NCBI RefSeq assembly: GCF_014779665.1
Contig: NZ_JACXYY010000002.1
Location: forward strand, 578,316-642,315
Length of the DNA stretch: 64,000 bases
Direction: 5' to 3'
Source of the DNA: Nocardioides hwasunensis
GTDB taxonomy: Bacteria; Actinomycetota; Actinomycetes; Propionibacteriales; Nocardioidaceae
In this document: piece by piece, positions 36,701 to 45,165 of the stretch
How positions within the stretch are numbered: the first letter of the stretch is position 1
Layout: every line of letters begins with the position of its first letter
Made by a program: the position numbers and the translations under genes
The notes under the pieces: generated by a model
The model's input: only the letters and a program-made list of their open reading frames with translations
Told to the model about the DNA's origin: nothing
The model's database searches: none

Positions 36701-37513
36701 ATGGCCTGGGACCGCGAGTTCTTCTACGACAGCTACCCGCGCGTGGAGGAGGCGTTCGCCGCGCGCCTGGACGAGAGCCTGGCACCGCGCGACCCCTCCG
36801 TCCTGCTGCAGGTGGTGCGCGAGCTCGACCTGCGTCCGGACAGCCGCGTCGTCGACGTCGGCTGCGGCGAGGGCGCGCACGCGTTCCGGCTCGCCACGCA
36901 CTTCGGTTTCCGGGTGCTCGGCATCGACCCGGTGCAGCGCCACCTCGACCTGGCACGGGAGGCCCGGCGCGAGCTCACGACCGAGATCGCCTCGCGCGTC
37001 TCCTTCGAGCGTGGCTCCGCGACGCAGGTCCCGGCTCACGACGCGACCCTCGACCTGGTCTGGTGCCGCGACGTGATGAGCCACGTCGAGCAGCCGGGTG
37101 ACGCCTACGACGAGTTCGCCCGGGTGCTGCGCCCGGGCGGCTACGTCGCGGCCTACCAGATGGTCGCCACCGACCTCATCGAGACCGACGAGGCGCGCTG
37201 GCTCTTCGACGTGATGGGCGTCGTCTCGACGTCCGCCGACCCGGCCGTGCTCGATGACGGGATCGCACGGTCCGGGCTGCGCGTCGTCGACACCATCGAC
37301 CTGTCCAGCGAGTGGGGTGAGTGGTCGCAGGAGCAGGACGGGCGCGCGGCCCGCGCCCTGCTCCACCTGGCCCGGCTGCTGCGCGAGCCCGAGCGCTACC
37401 GCGCCGAGTTCGGCGACGCGGCGTACGACGTGATGCTCGGCGACTGCCGCTGGCACGTCTACCGGATGATGGGCAAGCTCGCCGGGCGCATCGACGTGCT
37501 GCAGAAGCCGTAA
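36701..37513 (+). CDS. Class I SAM-dependent methyltransferase
   Basis: A 270-residue methyltransferase. Motif I is SRVVDVGCGEGAHAFRLA near 48-65, the acidic residue of motif II is in RVLGIDPVQRHLDLA, and motif IV/post-I is LDLVWCRDVMSHV. ARVLRPGGYVAAYQM-like sequence (FARVLRPGGYVAAYQ) completes the fold. The C-terminal 90 residues are helical and probably bind substrate. It resembles small-molecule methyltransferases of the UbiE/sarcosine type, but the substrate is not readable. It is divergent from the sulfotransferase pair. Confidence 0.85.
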   Translation: MAWDREFFYDSYPRVEEAFAARLDESLAPRDPSVLLQVVRELDLRPDSRVVDVGCGEGAHAFRLATHFGFRVLGIDPVQRHLDLAREARRELTTEIASRVSFERGSATQVPAHDATLDLVWCRDVMSHVEQPGDAYDEFARVLRPGGYVAAYQMVATDLIETDEARWLFDVMGVVSTSADPAVLDDGIARSGLRVVDTIDLSSEWGEWSQEQDGRAARALLHLARLLREPERYRAEFGDAAYDVMLGDCRWHVYRMMGKLAGRIDVLQKP

Positions 37514-37592
37514 CCCACTGGCCGTCGTTGGTCGGCTTTGGCAGGGTGGTGAGTGGCGCCAAGCACGTCTCACGCGAGCACAGGAGGACCCC

Positions 37593-37778
37593 ATGGCTGA
37601 CCAGGACCCCAACGCAGACCTCAAGGCGAAGATGCGGGAGGCCCTCGATCGCAAGAAGGGCCATCACCACCCCGACGACAGCGCCGACTCCCGGGAGAAG
37701 GCGCACGGCTCGGAGATCAACGACAAGAACGTCGCCAAGCCGATGCACCGCCGCAAGGCCGGTGGCGGCGGCACCTGA
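37593..37778 (+). CDS. DUF5302 family small protein
   Basis: A 61-residue hydrophilic protein matching the actinobacterial DUF5302 family (LKAKMREALDRKKGHHH, then ending RRKAGGGG). It has a good ribosome site, CAGGAGG, 8 nt before the ATG at 37593. The charged, disordered composition suggests a binding or stress-related role; the function is unknown. It converges with the MFS gene over a hairpin. Confidence 0.8.
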   Translation: MADQDPNADLKAKMREALDRKKGHHHPDDSADSREKAHGSEINDKNVAKPMHRRKAGGGGT

Positions 37779-37797
37779 GTCGCACCCTCGCCCGGTG

Positions 37798-37835
37798 CCG
37801 GCGGACGATCCTCACGCAGCCGGGTCGTCCGCCGG
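37798..37835. terminator. Hairpin between DUF5302 and MFS genes
   Basis: An 11-bp perfect stem (CCGGCGGACGA with TCGTCCGCCGG) and a 16-nt loop span the stop codon of the MFS gene, 20 nt after the DUF5302 stop. The position between convergent genes suits a bidirectional terminator; there is no T-tract. Confidence 0.5.
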
Positions 37836-38969
37836 TGCGAAGGCCCTCGCCAGCCAGAACAGGGCCACCACGAGCACCAGCGGCACGGCGAACCCGACCC
37901 GCAGCGAGCCGGCGCCGACGGCGCCGGTCATCACCGCCCCGAGCAGCGCACCGGCGTAGTTGAACTGGTTGAAGCGTGCCACCACCGCGTCGACCCGGGC
38001 CTGCCGGGTCGCGGGGTCGGCGTCGCGGCCGGCGAGCGCCGCCGCGGCCGAGAAGCTCAGCGGTGCGACCACTGCGACGCCGCAGCCGAGCAGGGTGAAG
38101 CCGAGCACCGCGACCGGCCAGCCCGGCGCAGCCACGATGACCGCCAGCGCCACGAGCGCGATGCCGGCGCCGACGCGCACGAGCCGCACCGCACCGACCT
38201 GCTCGGCGAGCCGGTCGCCTGCGAGCCGTACCAGTCCGGTCGCGACGAGGTAGGGGAGCGTGGCCAGCGCGACCAGCTCCTCGGGGGCGGCGAACACGCG
38301 GTCGAGGTAGACCGGTCCCCACGTCGCCGCCGCGGTGTCGACGGTGTAGAAGACGACGAGGGCCAGGCCGACCATCACGATGGCTCGCCACGGCACGTCC
38401 GTCTCGGTCGACGTCGCCGCCTCGCCGTGGTCGCGCGCCAGGAACGGCGCCGTCGTCGCCAGCAGCGGGACCACCGCGACGAGCGCGACGGCCGACCACG
38501 GCACGCCGCTCGTGGCCAGGGTGAGCACCGCGCCGAGGATGCCGCCGAGCGTCCACGCGCCGTGGCACGACGGCAGGACGACCCGGCCCATCCGGTGCTC
38601 GAGCGCGACCGCCTGCATGTTGCCGGTCGCATCGACCAGCCCCAGCCCGACGCCGTACGCCGCCAGGGCGAGCACGAAGACCGCCGTCACCGGCGCCAGG
38701 ACCACCGCGGCGACCGACGCCGCGATGACCAGCAGCCCCGCCCGCAGGACCACTGCGCTGTCCAGGCGCGGGGCGAGCCGCTCGGCGACGAGGGAGCCGA
38801 CGCCCGCGAGCAGGACCATCATCAGCAGCACGCCGGACAGGGCGAGCTCGTCGAGGTCCCAGCGCTCCTGGAGGCGCGGCAGCCGGGTGGTCAGGCTGAT
38901 GAAGACCAAGCCCTGCGTGAAGAACGCCGCAGCGATCGCCAGCCGCGCGCGACGGAGGTCTGCACCCAT
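37812..38969 (-). CDS. MFS transporter
   Basis: A 385-residue major facilitator protein with about twelve transmembrane helices. The N-terminal half starts RLAIAAAFFTQGLVFISLTTRLP and has the loop after helix 2 (SLVAERLAPRLDSAVVL), a degenerate form of the GxLaDrxGrk motif. It resembles small drug or sugar efflux proteins. The substrate is unknown. The ATG at 38969 was chosen; an ATG at 38978 adds three residues. It is divergent from the histidine phosphatase gene with about 50 bp between. Confidence 0.85.
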   Translation of the reverse strand: MGADLRRARLAIAAAFFTQGLVFISLTTRLPRLQERWDLDELALSGVLLMMVLLAGVGSLVAERLAPRLDSAVVLRAGLLVIAASVAAVVLAPVTAVFVLALAAYGVGLGLVDATGNMQAVALEHRMGRVVLPSCHGAWTLGGILGAVLTLATSGVPWSAVALVAVVPLLATTAPFLARDHGEAATSTETDVPWRAIVMVGLALVVFYTVDTAAATWGPVYLDRVFAAPEELVALATLPYLVATGLVRLAGDRLAEQVGAVRLVRVGAGIALVALAVIVAAPGWPVAVLGFTLLGCGVAVVAPLSFSAAAALAGRDADPATRQARVDAVVARFNQFNYAGALLGAVMTGAVGAGSLRVGFAVPLVLVVALFWLARAFAPADDPAA

Positions 38970-39018
38970 GCTGAGCATCGTGGCAGGGTGCCCGCCCGCG
39001 CGTGGGAGACTCGCTGAC

Positions 39019-39588
39019 ATGTCGTCTGTCGCGGGTGCCGAGCTCTGGATCGTCCGCCACGGGGAGACCGAGTGGAGCCGCGACGGCCGCCACACCTCGA
39101 CGACCGACCTGCCGCTCACCGCCGACGGCGAGGAGGCGGCGATCCTGCTCGGCCCGCGGCTCTACGACACCGACTTCGACCTCGTGCTCACCAGCCCGCG
39201 CCAGCGCGCCCGGCGCACGGCCGAGCTGGCGGGGTTCCCCCACGCGGAGGTCGACGACGACCTCGCGGAGTGGGCCTACGGCGACTACGAGGGCATCACC
39301 ACCGACGAGATCCGCAGGAGCGTGCCGGGCTGGTCGGTCTGGACCCACCCGTCACCGGGGGGCGAGTCCGCCGACGATGTCTCGGCCCGACTGGACCGCG
39401 TCGTCGAAAGGGCTCGCGAGCACGACCGCACCCTCGTCTTCGCGCACGGCCACTCGCTGCGCGTGCTCACCGCGCGCTGGCTCGAGCAGCCGGCCGACGA
39501 GGGCCGCTTCTTCCGTCTCGACACCTCGACCGTCTCCGTGCTCGGGTTCGAGCGGGAGACCCCCGTGCTGCTGAAGTGGAACAGCTGA
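39019..39588 (+). CDS. Histidine phosphatase family protein
   Basis: A 189-residue phosphoglycerate-mutase-like phosphatase. The catalytic motif LWIVRHGETEWS (RHG at about 13-15) is at the N-terminus, the conserved LTSPRQRARRTAEL arginine follows, and the second histidine is in VFAHGHSLRVL near 141. The WAYGDYEGITTDE segment is typical of the family. These enzymes remove phosphate from sugar phosphates or other small molecules; the exact substrate cannot be told. The PHP gene starts one base after its stop. Confidence 0.92.
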   Translation: MSSVAGAELWIVRHGETEWSRDGRHTSTTDLPLTADGEEAAILLGPRLYDTDFDLVLTSPRQRARRTAELAGFPHAEVDDDLAEWAYGDYEGITTDEIRRSVPGWSVWTHPSPGGESADDVSARLDRVVERAREHDRTLVFAHGHSLRVLTARWLEQPADEGRFFRLDTSTVSVLGFERETPVLLKWNS

Positions 39589-39589
39589 C

Positions 39590-40420
39590 GTGCGGATCGA
39601 CCTCCACACGCACTCCTCGGCCAGCGACGGCACCGACACCCCCGGTGACCTCGTGCGCGCGGCCGCGAGTGCCGGCCTCGACGTCGTCGGCCTGACCGAC
39701 CACGACGCGACCTCCGGCTGGGACGAGGCGCAGCGCGCCGCTGACGAGGTCGGCATCACGCTGGTGCCCGGGCTGGAGATCAGCACGGCCTACCACCACC
39801 GCGGCGTGCACCTGCTCGGCTACCTGCCCGACCCGGCGTACCCGCCCCTCGCCGCCGCGCTCGACCGCATCCTCGCCGGTCGCACCGAGCGGACGCCCGC
39901 CATCGTCGCGGCGCTGCGCGGGCACGGCATCGACATCACCGAGGACGACGTACGCCGTGAGGCCGACGGGTCGGTCGCCGCGGGCCGTCCTCACGTCGCG
40001 GACGCGCTCGTGCGCCTCGGCGTGGTGGGGGACCGCACCGAGGCCTTCCAGGAGCTGCTCAACCCCGGGAAGCCGGGCTACCGCAACCGCTACGCCGCCG
40101 GGCTCGAGGACATGATCCAGCTCCTCGTCGCGGCCGGCGGCGTGCCGGTGATCGCGCACCCCTGGGGCCGCAGCGGCCGCTCCGTGATCGACGAGGCCAC
40201 CCTCGCCGCCTTGCGCGACCTCGGCCTCGCCGGGATCGAGGTCGACCACCAGGACCACTCGCCCGCGGAGCGCGCCGAGCTGCGCGCCATCGCCGCCGAC
40301 CTCGACCTCGTCGTCACCGGCAGCAGCGACCACCACGGCCTCGGGAAGGTCGACCACGACCTCGGGGTGAACACCACCCACCCCGAGCAGTACGAGCGGC
40401 TGGTCTCGCTGGCGCGATGA
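39590..40420 (+). CDS. PHP-domain phosphoesterase
   Basis: A 276-residue PHP protein. The metal-binding motif RIDLHTHSSASDGTD opens the protein, VVGLTDHDATSGWDEA follows near 31, a third motif is GVPVIAHPWGR near 183, and VVTGSSDHHG near 242 closes the set. This is the arrangement of YciV/RnaAM-type 5'-3' exoribonuclease or nucleoside-bisphosphate phosphatases. It starts one base after the histidine phosphatase and overlaps the next gene by 4 nt. The substrate may be 3',5'-bisphosphates or RNA ends; this is inferred from family members. Confidence 0.9.
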   Translation: MRIDLHTHSSASDGTDTPGDLVRAAASAGLDVVGLTDHDATSGWDEAQRAADEVGITLVPGLEISTAYHHRGVHLLGYLPDPAYPPLAAALDRILAGRTERTPAIVAALRGHGIDITEDDVRREADGSVAAGRPHVADALVRLGVVGDRTEAFQELLNPGKPGYRNRYAAGLEDMIQLLVAAGGVPVIAHPWGRSGRSVIDEATLAALRDLGLAGIEVDHQDHSPAERAELRAIAADLDLVVTGSSDHHGLGKVDHDLGVNTTHPEQYERLVSLAR

Positions 40421-40944
40421 CCCAGCCCCCGGACCGCGTGCTCCTCTACGGCGTCACCGGCAGCGGCAAGAGCACCGCTGCGCTCGCGATCGGCGCCCGC
40501 ACCGGCCACCCCGTGACCCTCGTGGACGAGCTCACCTGGCTGCCCGGCTGGCACCCCGTCGACGAGGACCGGCAGCGCGAGCTCATCGGCGAGATCGTCG
40601 CCGGCGAGCGGTGGCTGCTGGACTCGGCGTACGGCGTCTGGCTCGACGTGGTGCTGCCGCACGTCGACCTCGTGGTCGGGCTCGACTACCCGCGCCGGCT
40701 CTCGCTCGCGCGGCTGGTGCGTCGCACCGTCCGCGGCGCGATCACCCAGGAACCGCGCTGCAACGGCAACGTCGAGACCTGGCGCAACATGGTCAGCCGC
40801 AGGTCGATCATCCGCTGGCACTTCCAGTCCTTCGCCCGCAAGCGCAGCCGCATGCGCGCCTGGGCCTCGGACCCTGCAGGTCCTCCCGTGCTGCTCTTCA
40901 GCCACCCACGCGAGCTGCAGGCGTGGATCGACACCTTGGGCTAG
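40417..40944 (+). CDS. P-loop nucleoside kinase-like protein
   Basis: A 175-residue P-loop NTPase of the adenylate kinase/FlaR-like type. Walker A is LLYGVTGSGKSTAAL near 9-23. VDELTWLPGWHPVDEDRQR provides the acidic residue after strand 2, WLLDSAYGVW is the Walker B region, and VVGLDYPRRLSLARLVRRT resembles the lid entry. Such proteins are often called topology-modulation or shikimate-kinase-like, with no proven substrate. It overlaps the PHP gene by 4 nt, so three small phosphate-handling enzymes form one unit. Confidence 0.82.
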   Translation: MTQPPDRVLLYGVTGSGKSTAALAIGARTGHPVTLVDELTWLPGWHPVDEDRQRELIGEIVAGERWLLDSAYGVWLDVVLPHVDLVVGLDYPRRLSLARLVRRTVRGAITQEPRCNGNVETWRNMVSRRSIIRWHFQSFARKRSRMRAWASDPAGPPVLLFSHPRELQAWIDTLG

Positions 40945-40960
40945 CTCGATGAGGTCCGCT

Positions 40961-40999
40961 GGTTGAGCAGCGAGCGCCAGCGAGCGTGCCGAAACCAAG
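40961..40999. repeat. 39-bp direct repeat, copy 1
   Basis: The unit begins GGTTGAGCAGCGAGCG and ends CGAAACCAAG. A second copy with one mismatch starts 67 bp to the right. GGTT and AACC ends and the internal CGAGCG-CCAG-CGAGCG give it partial symmetry. It lies before the DUF222/HNH gene. From memory, related sequences recur in intergenic regions of Nocardioides-like genomes; this was not checked. Confidence 0.8.
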
Positions 41000-41027
41000 G
41001 CTCCGCCGTCCGCGCTCCGGGGCCGCC

Positions 41028-41066
41028 GGTTGAGCAGCGAGCGCCAGCGAGCGTGTCGAAACCAAG
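41028..41066. repeat. 39-bp direct repeat, copy 2
   Basis: Identical to the copy at 40961-40999 except for one base (GTGTCGAAACC here, GTGCCGAAACC there). The 28-bp sequence between the copies is GC-rich without further symmetry. The DUF222/HNH start codon is about 100 bp downstream. No gene is seen in the 224-bp gap holding both copies. Confidence 0.8.
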
Positions 41067-41168
41067 ACGACAAGCATCGCGCGTGCCGTGTTCATCTGTT
41101 CGAAAATACTTCTCCACACATCCATTCGCGCAGGTCACAGTGTCGGTGGTCATTGGGATCATGGACCC

Positions 41169-42636
41169 ATGTCCACCACCGCCCCGGCACCGTCGCACAC
41201 GGTCTCCCGTGTGGTGCTCGAGCGAGCTGTGCTGGACCGTGCTGTGCTGGACCGGGCGGCTGCGGCGATCACCGCCCGCCGGCAGGCTGAGGTCGAGGTG
41301 CTCGATGCTGCGCTCGAGTGGGCTCACGCGCACGTGGTCACCTCGGACGCCGACGCAGCCGGGTGGCTGCCCGAGACCATCCACTCCTTGTTCGGGGAGC
41401 AGGCGATCCCGATCGCCGGGCCCGGCACCCCACTGGTCGCGGAGTTCGCGGTCCACGAGCTCGCCGCGACCCTCGAGGTCTCCCACGAAGCCACCCTCGC
41501 GCTGCTCGGTGACGTCCTCGACCTCGCCCACCGCCTCCCACGCCTGTGGACCCTCGTCAAGACACTGCGGGTCCCCGCCAGGCTCGCCCGCGAAGCCGCC
41601 CGCGAGTCCCGCGACCTCGACGTCGCAGCGGCCGGACACGCCGACCGGCTCCTGACCTGGCAGCCCCACCGGTTGAACCCCCACCGGGTCGGGGTCCTGG
41701 TCCACGAAGCCCGCCTCTACGCCGACCCCCGACCGCGCGATCGCCGACCACGACGCAGCCCTCGCCACCCGCAGGGTCGACGTGGACCACGACCGCGGCG
41801 CCCCCGGCGTCAGCGAGGTGTACATGAGCCTCGACACCGCTGATGCCCTCGCGTTCGACCACACCGTGTCCACGATGGCCACCACCATGCGGGTCCTCGG
41901 CCACCCCGGCGACCTCGACGTACGCCGCGCCCACGCCGTCGGAGTCCTCGCCGACCCCCAAGCCACGCTCGACCTCCTCACCGCGGCCGACCTCGCCGAC
42001 CCCGACCGGGCGGTCGACCCCGACATGGATCCGGCCATCTGTGTGGCCGAGGACGTCGCCCACGCGACCGCGAACCCGTTCCGCCACCCAGGCAGAGCGG
42101 GTGGGGTGGTCCGCGAGCTCCGCATCACCGACCGTGACCTGCTCGACGACAGGCACGGTGTCGCTGTCTCACCGAAGCTCGGGCCGATCCTCCTCGGCCG
42201 CCTGCGCACCTGGCTGCTGAACGCGGGCACGATCACGATCAACCCCGTCGTGGACCTCGACCCACGAGCCCACCCGCCCGTCGATGAGCACGACCCACCC
42301 GCCCGGATGGCCGCCATGGTCCGCCACCGCGACCCCACCTGCGTCTACCCCGCCTGCACCAGACCATCCGTCCACGCCGACCTCGACCACATCGACGCAT
42401 ACGTCCCCCTCGACCAGGGCGGACCACCCGGCCAGACCAGACCCGCGAACCTCGCACCCCTGTGCCGCCGCCACCACCGCGCCAAGACCTTCGGACACTT
42501 CACCTACCGACGCCTGCCCGACAGCACCTACGAGTGGACCCTCCCCACCGGACGGACCATCACCACACACCCACCCACCCCCAGACCCGAACCACCTTCA
42601 CCGCCGGCACCGCGCGGCCACCACCGACGAACCTGA
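41169..42636 (+). pseudogene. DUF222/HNH endonuclease (13E12 repeat family), frameshifted
   Basis: Two overlapping frames together encode one DUF222-HNH protein of about 488 residues. The first half (from the ATG at 41169) holds the DUF222 helices (RQAEVEVLDAALEWAHAH, LLGDVLDLAHRLPRLW). The frame breaks at a run of five C at 41726-41730. Removing one C restores YADPDRAIADHDAALATRRV and joins the second half. The HNH motif is intact at the end: CVYPACTRPSVHADLDHIDAY, then NLAPLCRRHHRAKT. This is the family of mycobacterial REP13E12 repeats. The break may be a true mutation, a sequencing error in a homopolymer, or programmed slippage. The 3' end overlaps a 44-bp repeat. Confidence 0.85.
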
Positions 42637-42673
42637 CCGCCCCACAGCCCGACACCACCCCGGTGCTCGGGCC
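42630..42673. repeat. 44-bp sequence at HNH 3' end, inverted copy at 63.8 kb
   Basis: Starting at the second-last codon of the HNH gene (AACCTGACCGCC) and running to GGTGCTCGGGCC, these 44 bases are identical to the reverse complement of 63831-63874. After one mismatch a further six bases match (CAGGCA), so the common sequence extends beyond the gene. It marks a conserved 3' flank of a dispersed HNH element. Confidence 0.85.
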
Positions 42674-42742
42674 GCAGGCATGTCTTGGTCCGGCTCCAGC
42701 CCGCCGTGGAGCTGCCGGGGTGCGAGTCGAGGGCCGCCGCGT

Positions 42743-42931
42743 TCAGACGAGCCAGGTGGCGAGGATGCCGACCAGGGCCAGGAGCGCCAGGCCCATCAGC
42801 GCGCGCGAGGCAGGGGTGTGACGCGAGGCTTGCGACGCGGTCTCCCGGTGTCGCCGAGCGACGAAGAAGGCGGCCATCAGCAGCGCGACGGCCACCAGGA
42901 CCAGGACGGAACGCAGAGTCTCGGCAGACAT
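42743..42931 (-). CDS. Small two-helix membrane protein
   Basis: A 62-residue protein with two transmembrane helices: about 8-24 (SVLVLVAVALLMAAFFV) and about 43-61 (ALMGLALLALVGILATWLV), joined by a basic loop RRHRETASQASRH. No family is recognised. It lies downstream of the GNAT and SDR genes on the same strand, with 35 nt between. The hydrophobicity pattern and codon use support a real gene, but it is short. Confidence 0.55.
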   Translation of the reverse strand: MSAETLRSVLVLVAVALLMAAFFVARRHRETASQASRHTPASRALMGLALLALVGILATWLV

Positions 42932-42966
42932 GGGCCGAACCGTAGCGTGATGGTCGACCAGGCCCG

Positions 42967-43497
42967 TCAGCAACCTCGCGGCTCGGTGCTGCGCCGCACC
43001 ATCCGCCGCTCGAGCCCGACGTCGTCGGGCTTGGCCGCACCGTTGAAGCGGAACCCCTGCCGCTCGTAGAACCGGATGGCGCGCTCGTTGCCGTCGAGGA
43101 CCCAGAGGTACGCCTCGGCCGCGCCGATCGCCGCCTGCAGCAGCGCGAAGCCGACGCCGGAGCCGTACGCCGTCGCGCGCACGTAGAGCGCCATCAGCTC
43201 GAGCGCCGGCAGCTCGAGCGGCGGCCGCCCGTCCCGTTGCGTGTCGTCGGGGGAGTCGCGACCGGGTCCGGTGCTGGAGAACCCGACCAGCCGGCCGTCG
43301 GGCGACCACGCCAGCAGGTTGGCGCTGGACCCGGCCGAGATGATGTCGTGCCAGCGCTCGACCCGGGCCGCGCGGGCGGCTCGCCGCGCGGCGAACACGG
43401 ACGCGGGCAGGAGGTCTGCGTAGGCCTCCTCCCACGCGTCGAGCTGCAGGTCGGAGAGCGCCTCGGCGTCCTCGACCGTTGCGGGCAGGATGCGCAC
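42967..43497 (-). CDS. GNAT-family N-acetyltransferase
   Basis: A 176-residue acetyltransferase. The acetyl-CoA-binding region is LYVRATAYGSGVGFALLQAAIG near 102-123, a variant of the QxxGxG/A motif with YGSGVG. LWVLDGNERAIRFYERQGFRFNG is the typical last GNAT block. The GTG at 43497 was chosen: it lies two bases after the SDR stop codon (TGACCGTG), so translation is probably coupled. The substrate is unknown. Confidence 0.82.
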   Translation of the reverse strand: MRILPATVEDAEALSDLQLDAWEEAYADLLPASVFAARRAARAARVERWHDIISAGSSANLLAWSPDGRLVGFSSTGPGRDSPDDTQRDGRPPLELPALELMALYVRATAYGSGVGFALLQAAIGAAEAYLWVLDGNERAIRFYERQGFRFNGAAKPDDVGLERRMVRRSTEPRGC

Positions 43498-43499
43498 GG

Positions 43500-44249
43500 T
43501 CAGCGTCCGAGGTTCTGGGTCAGCCGGAGCACCCGGTTCGGGATGGCCCGGGTGAGCGTGACGATCGTCTTGTACTGCGCACCGGGGATCGAGTAGGCGC
43601 GGCCCTTGTCGAAGTCCTCGAGCGACGTGCGGACGAGGAAGTCGGCGTCGAGCCACAAGAAGCCGTCGCCGCGGGTGACCTGCATCCGCTCGTGGAACTC
43701 GGTCTTGGTGAACCCCGGGCACAGCGCCATCACGGTCACGCCGCGCGACTTGTACTCCAGGTGCGCCCACTCGCTGAAGCTGTTGACCCAGGCCTTGGCC
43801 GCGGAGTAGGTGCCTCGGGGCAGGAAAGCGGCCACGCTGGAGACGTCGATGATGCCGCCGTGGCCGCGCTCGGCCATCGCGCCGAGGGCGGCATGGCTGA
43901 GCCGCAGCACCGCGGTGACCAGCACCTCCAGCATCGCGGTCTCGTCGTCGGCGGTGTTGTCGAGGAAGCGCTTCTTCAGCCCGAAGCCGGCGTTGTTCAC
44001 GAGCAGGTCGACGGGCCGGTCGCGGTCGGCGAGGCGTGCCTCGACCCGGGCCAGGTCGTCTCGGTCGGTCAGGTCGGCGACGAGCACCTCCACCTCGACC
44101 TGGTGGGCGCGCCGGAGTGCCGTGGCCACCTCCTCGAGGCGTGCGGCGTCGCGGGCGACCAGGACGAGGTCGTCGCCGCGGGCGGCGAGCTGGACGGCGT
44201 ACTCGTGGCCGATGCCGGCGGTCGCGCCGGTGATCAGGGAGGTGCTCAT
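43500..44249 (-). CDS. Short-chain dehydrogenase/reductase
   Basis: A 249-residue SDR. The cofactor motif TGATAGIGHEYA (TGxxxGIG) is at about 7-18, NNAGFG near 86, the catalytic Ser in IDVSSVAAFLP near 137, and YSAAKAW (YxxxK) near 150. The C-terminus resembles the DltE/YqjQ-type SDRs found widely in actinobacteria. The substrate is unknown. It is divergent from the ParA gene and upstream of the GNAT gene on the same strand. Confidence 0.9.
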   Translation of the reverse strand: MSTSLITGATAGIGHEYAVQLAARGDDLVLVARDAARLEEVATALRRAHQVEVEVLVADLTDRDDLARVEARLADRDRPVDLLVNNAGFGLKKRFLDNTADDETAMLEVLVTAVLRLSHAALGAMAERGHGGIIDVSSVAAFLPRGTYSAAKAWVNSFSEWAHLEYKSRGVTVMALCPGFTKTEFHERMQVTRGDGFLWLDADFLVRTSLEDFDKGRAYSIPGAQYKTIVTLTRAIPNRVLRLTQNLGR

Positions 44250-44309
44250 GCCTGCAGCGTTCCAGCACGACCCACGCCCGCGCGACCCCGTCCGGCACAA
44301 TGGCGGGCA

Positions 44310-45155
44310 ATGAGCACCAAGAGCCGGGGCGCGTCCCCCGTCACGCTGGCCGTGGCCAACCAGAAGGGCGGGGTCGCCAAGACCACGTCCGTCGCCTCGA
44401 TCGGTGCGGCGCTGGCCGAGCTGGGCCATCGCGTGCTGCTGGTCGACCTCGACCCGCAGGCGTGCCTGACCTTCTCCCTGGGCATCGACCCCGAGGACCT
44501 CGAGACCTCGGTCCACCACGTCCTCACCCAGGGCGTGGACCCGGCCGAGATCATCATCGAGACCGAGGACGGCGTCGACGTCCTGCCCGCCACGATCGAG
44601 CTGGCCCGCGCCGAGGCCGACCTGCTCACCCGCACCGGCCGCGAGCACGTCATCAAGGGCGCGCTCGAGCAGCTCGCCGAGGACCTCGTCGACACCGAGG
44701 AGGGGCCCTACGGCTGGGTGCTGCTCGACTGCCCGCCCTCGCTCGGCGTGCTGACGGTCGCCGCGCTGACCGCGGCCGACGGCGTGCTCATCCCGCTGCA
44801 GTGCGAGACGCTCTCGCACCGCGGGGTCGGTCAGCTCCTCGACACCGTCCACGACGTGCGACGCTTCACCAACCGTGGCCTGGAGGTGTGGGGCGTGCTG
44901 CCGACGCTCTACGACGGTCGCACCAACCACGCGCGCACGGTGCTGGAGACGATCAGCGAGACCTACGACCTCGAGGTCGTCGAGCCGCCGATCCCCAAGA
45001 CGATCAAGTTCGCCGAGGCCCCCGCCGCCGGCCGGTCGATCCTCTCGACGAGCCGCAGCAGCAAGGGCGCCCAGGCCTATCGCGAGGTCGCCGAGAACCT
45101 CGTGGCCCGGGCCTCCCGCCCGCAGGCGAAGAAGCCCGCGCGCCGGAGGAAGTAG
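44310..45155 (+). CDS. ParA/Soj-family ATPase
   Basis: A 281-residue ParA-type ATPase. The deviant Walker A is ANQKGGVAKTTSVASIG near 16-32, VLLVDLDPQACLTF follows, and LLDCPPSLGVLT is the Walker B region. A basic tail (RPQAKKPARRRK) may bind DNA. No ParB or parS-like site is seen nearby. The position next to the DEAD-box helicase and ferritin-like gene matches the second Soj homologue of M. tuberculosis (Rv3213c), not the chromosomal parAB locus. The real role is therefore uncertain: positioning of some cargo is likely. Confidence 0.9.
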   Translation: MSTKSRGASPVTLAVANQKGGVAKTTSVASIGAALAELGHRVLLVDLDPQACLTFSLGIDPEDLETSVHHVLTQGVDPAEIIIETEDGVDVLPATIELARAEADLLTRTGREHVIKGALEQLAEDLVDTEEGPYGWVLLDCPPSLGVLTVAALTAADGVLIPLQCETLSHRGVGQLLDTVHDVRRFTNRGLEVWGVLPTLYDGRTNHARTVLETISETYDLEVVEPPIPKTIKFAEAPAAGRSILSTSRSSKGAQAYREVAENLVARASRPQAKKPARRRK

Positions 45156-45165
45156 CCCGGGGAGG

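Noticed and set aside
40961..41066. Two 39-bp repeats as a minimal CRISPR array
   Set aside because: Only two copies with a 28-bp gap, no further repeats and no cas genes nearby; the repeat is of a dispersed intergenic type.
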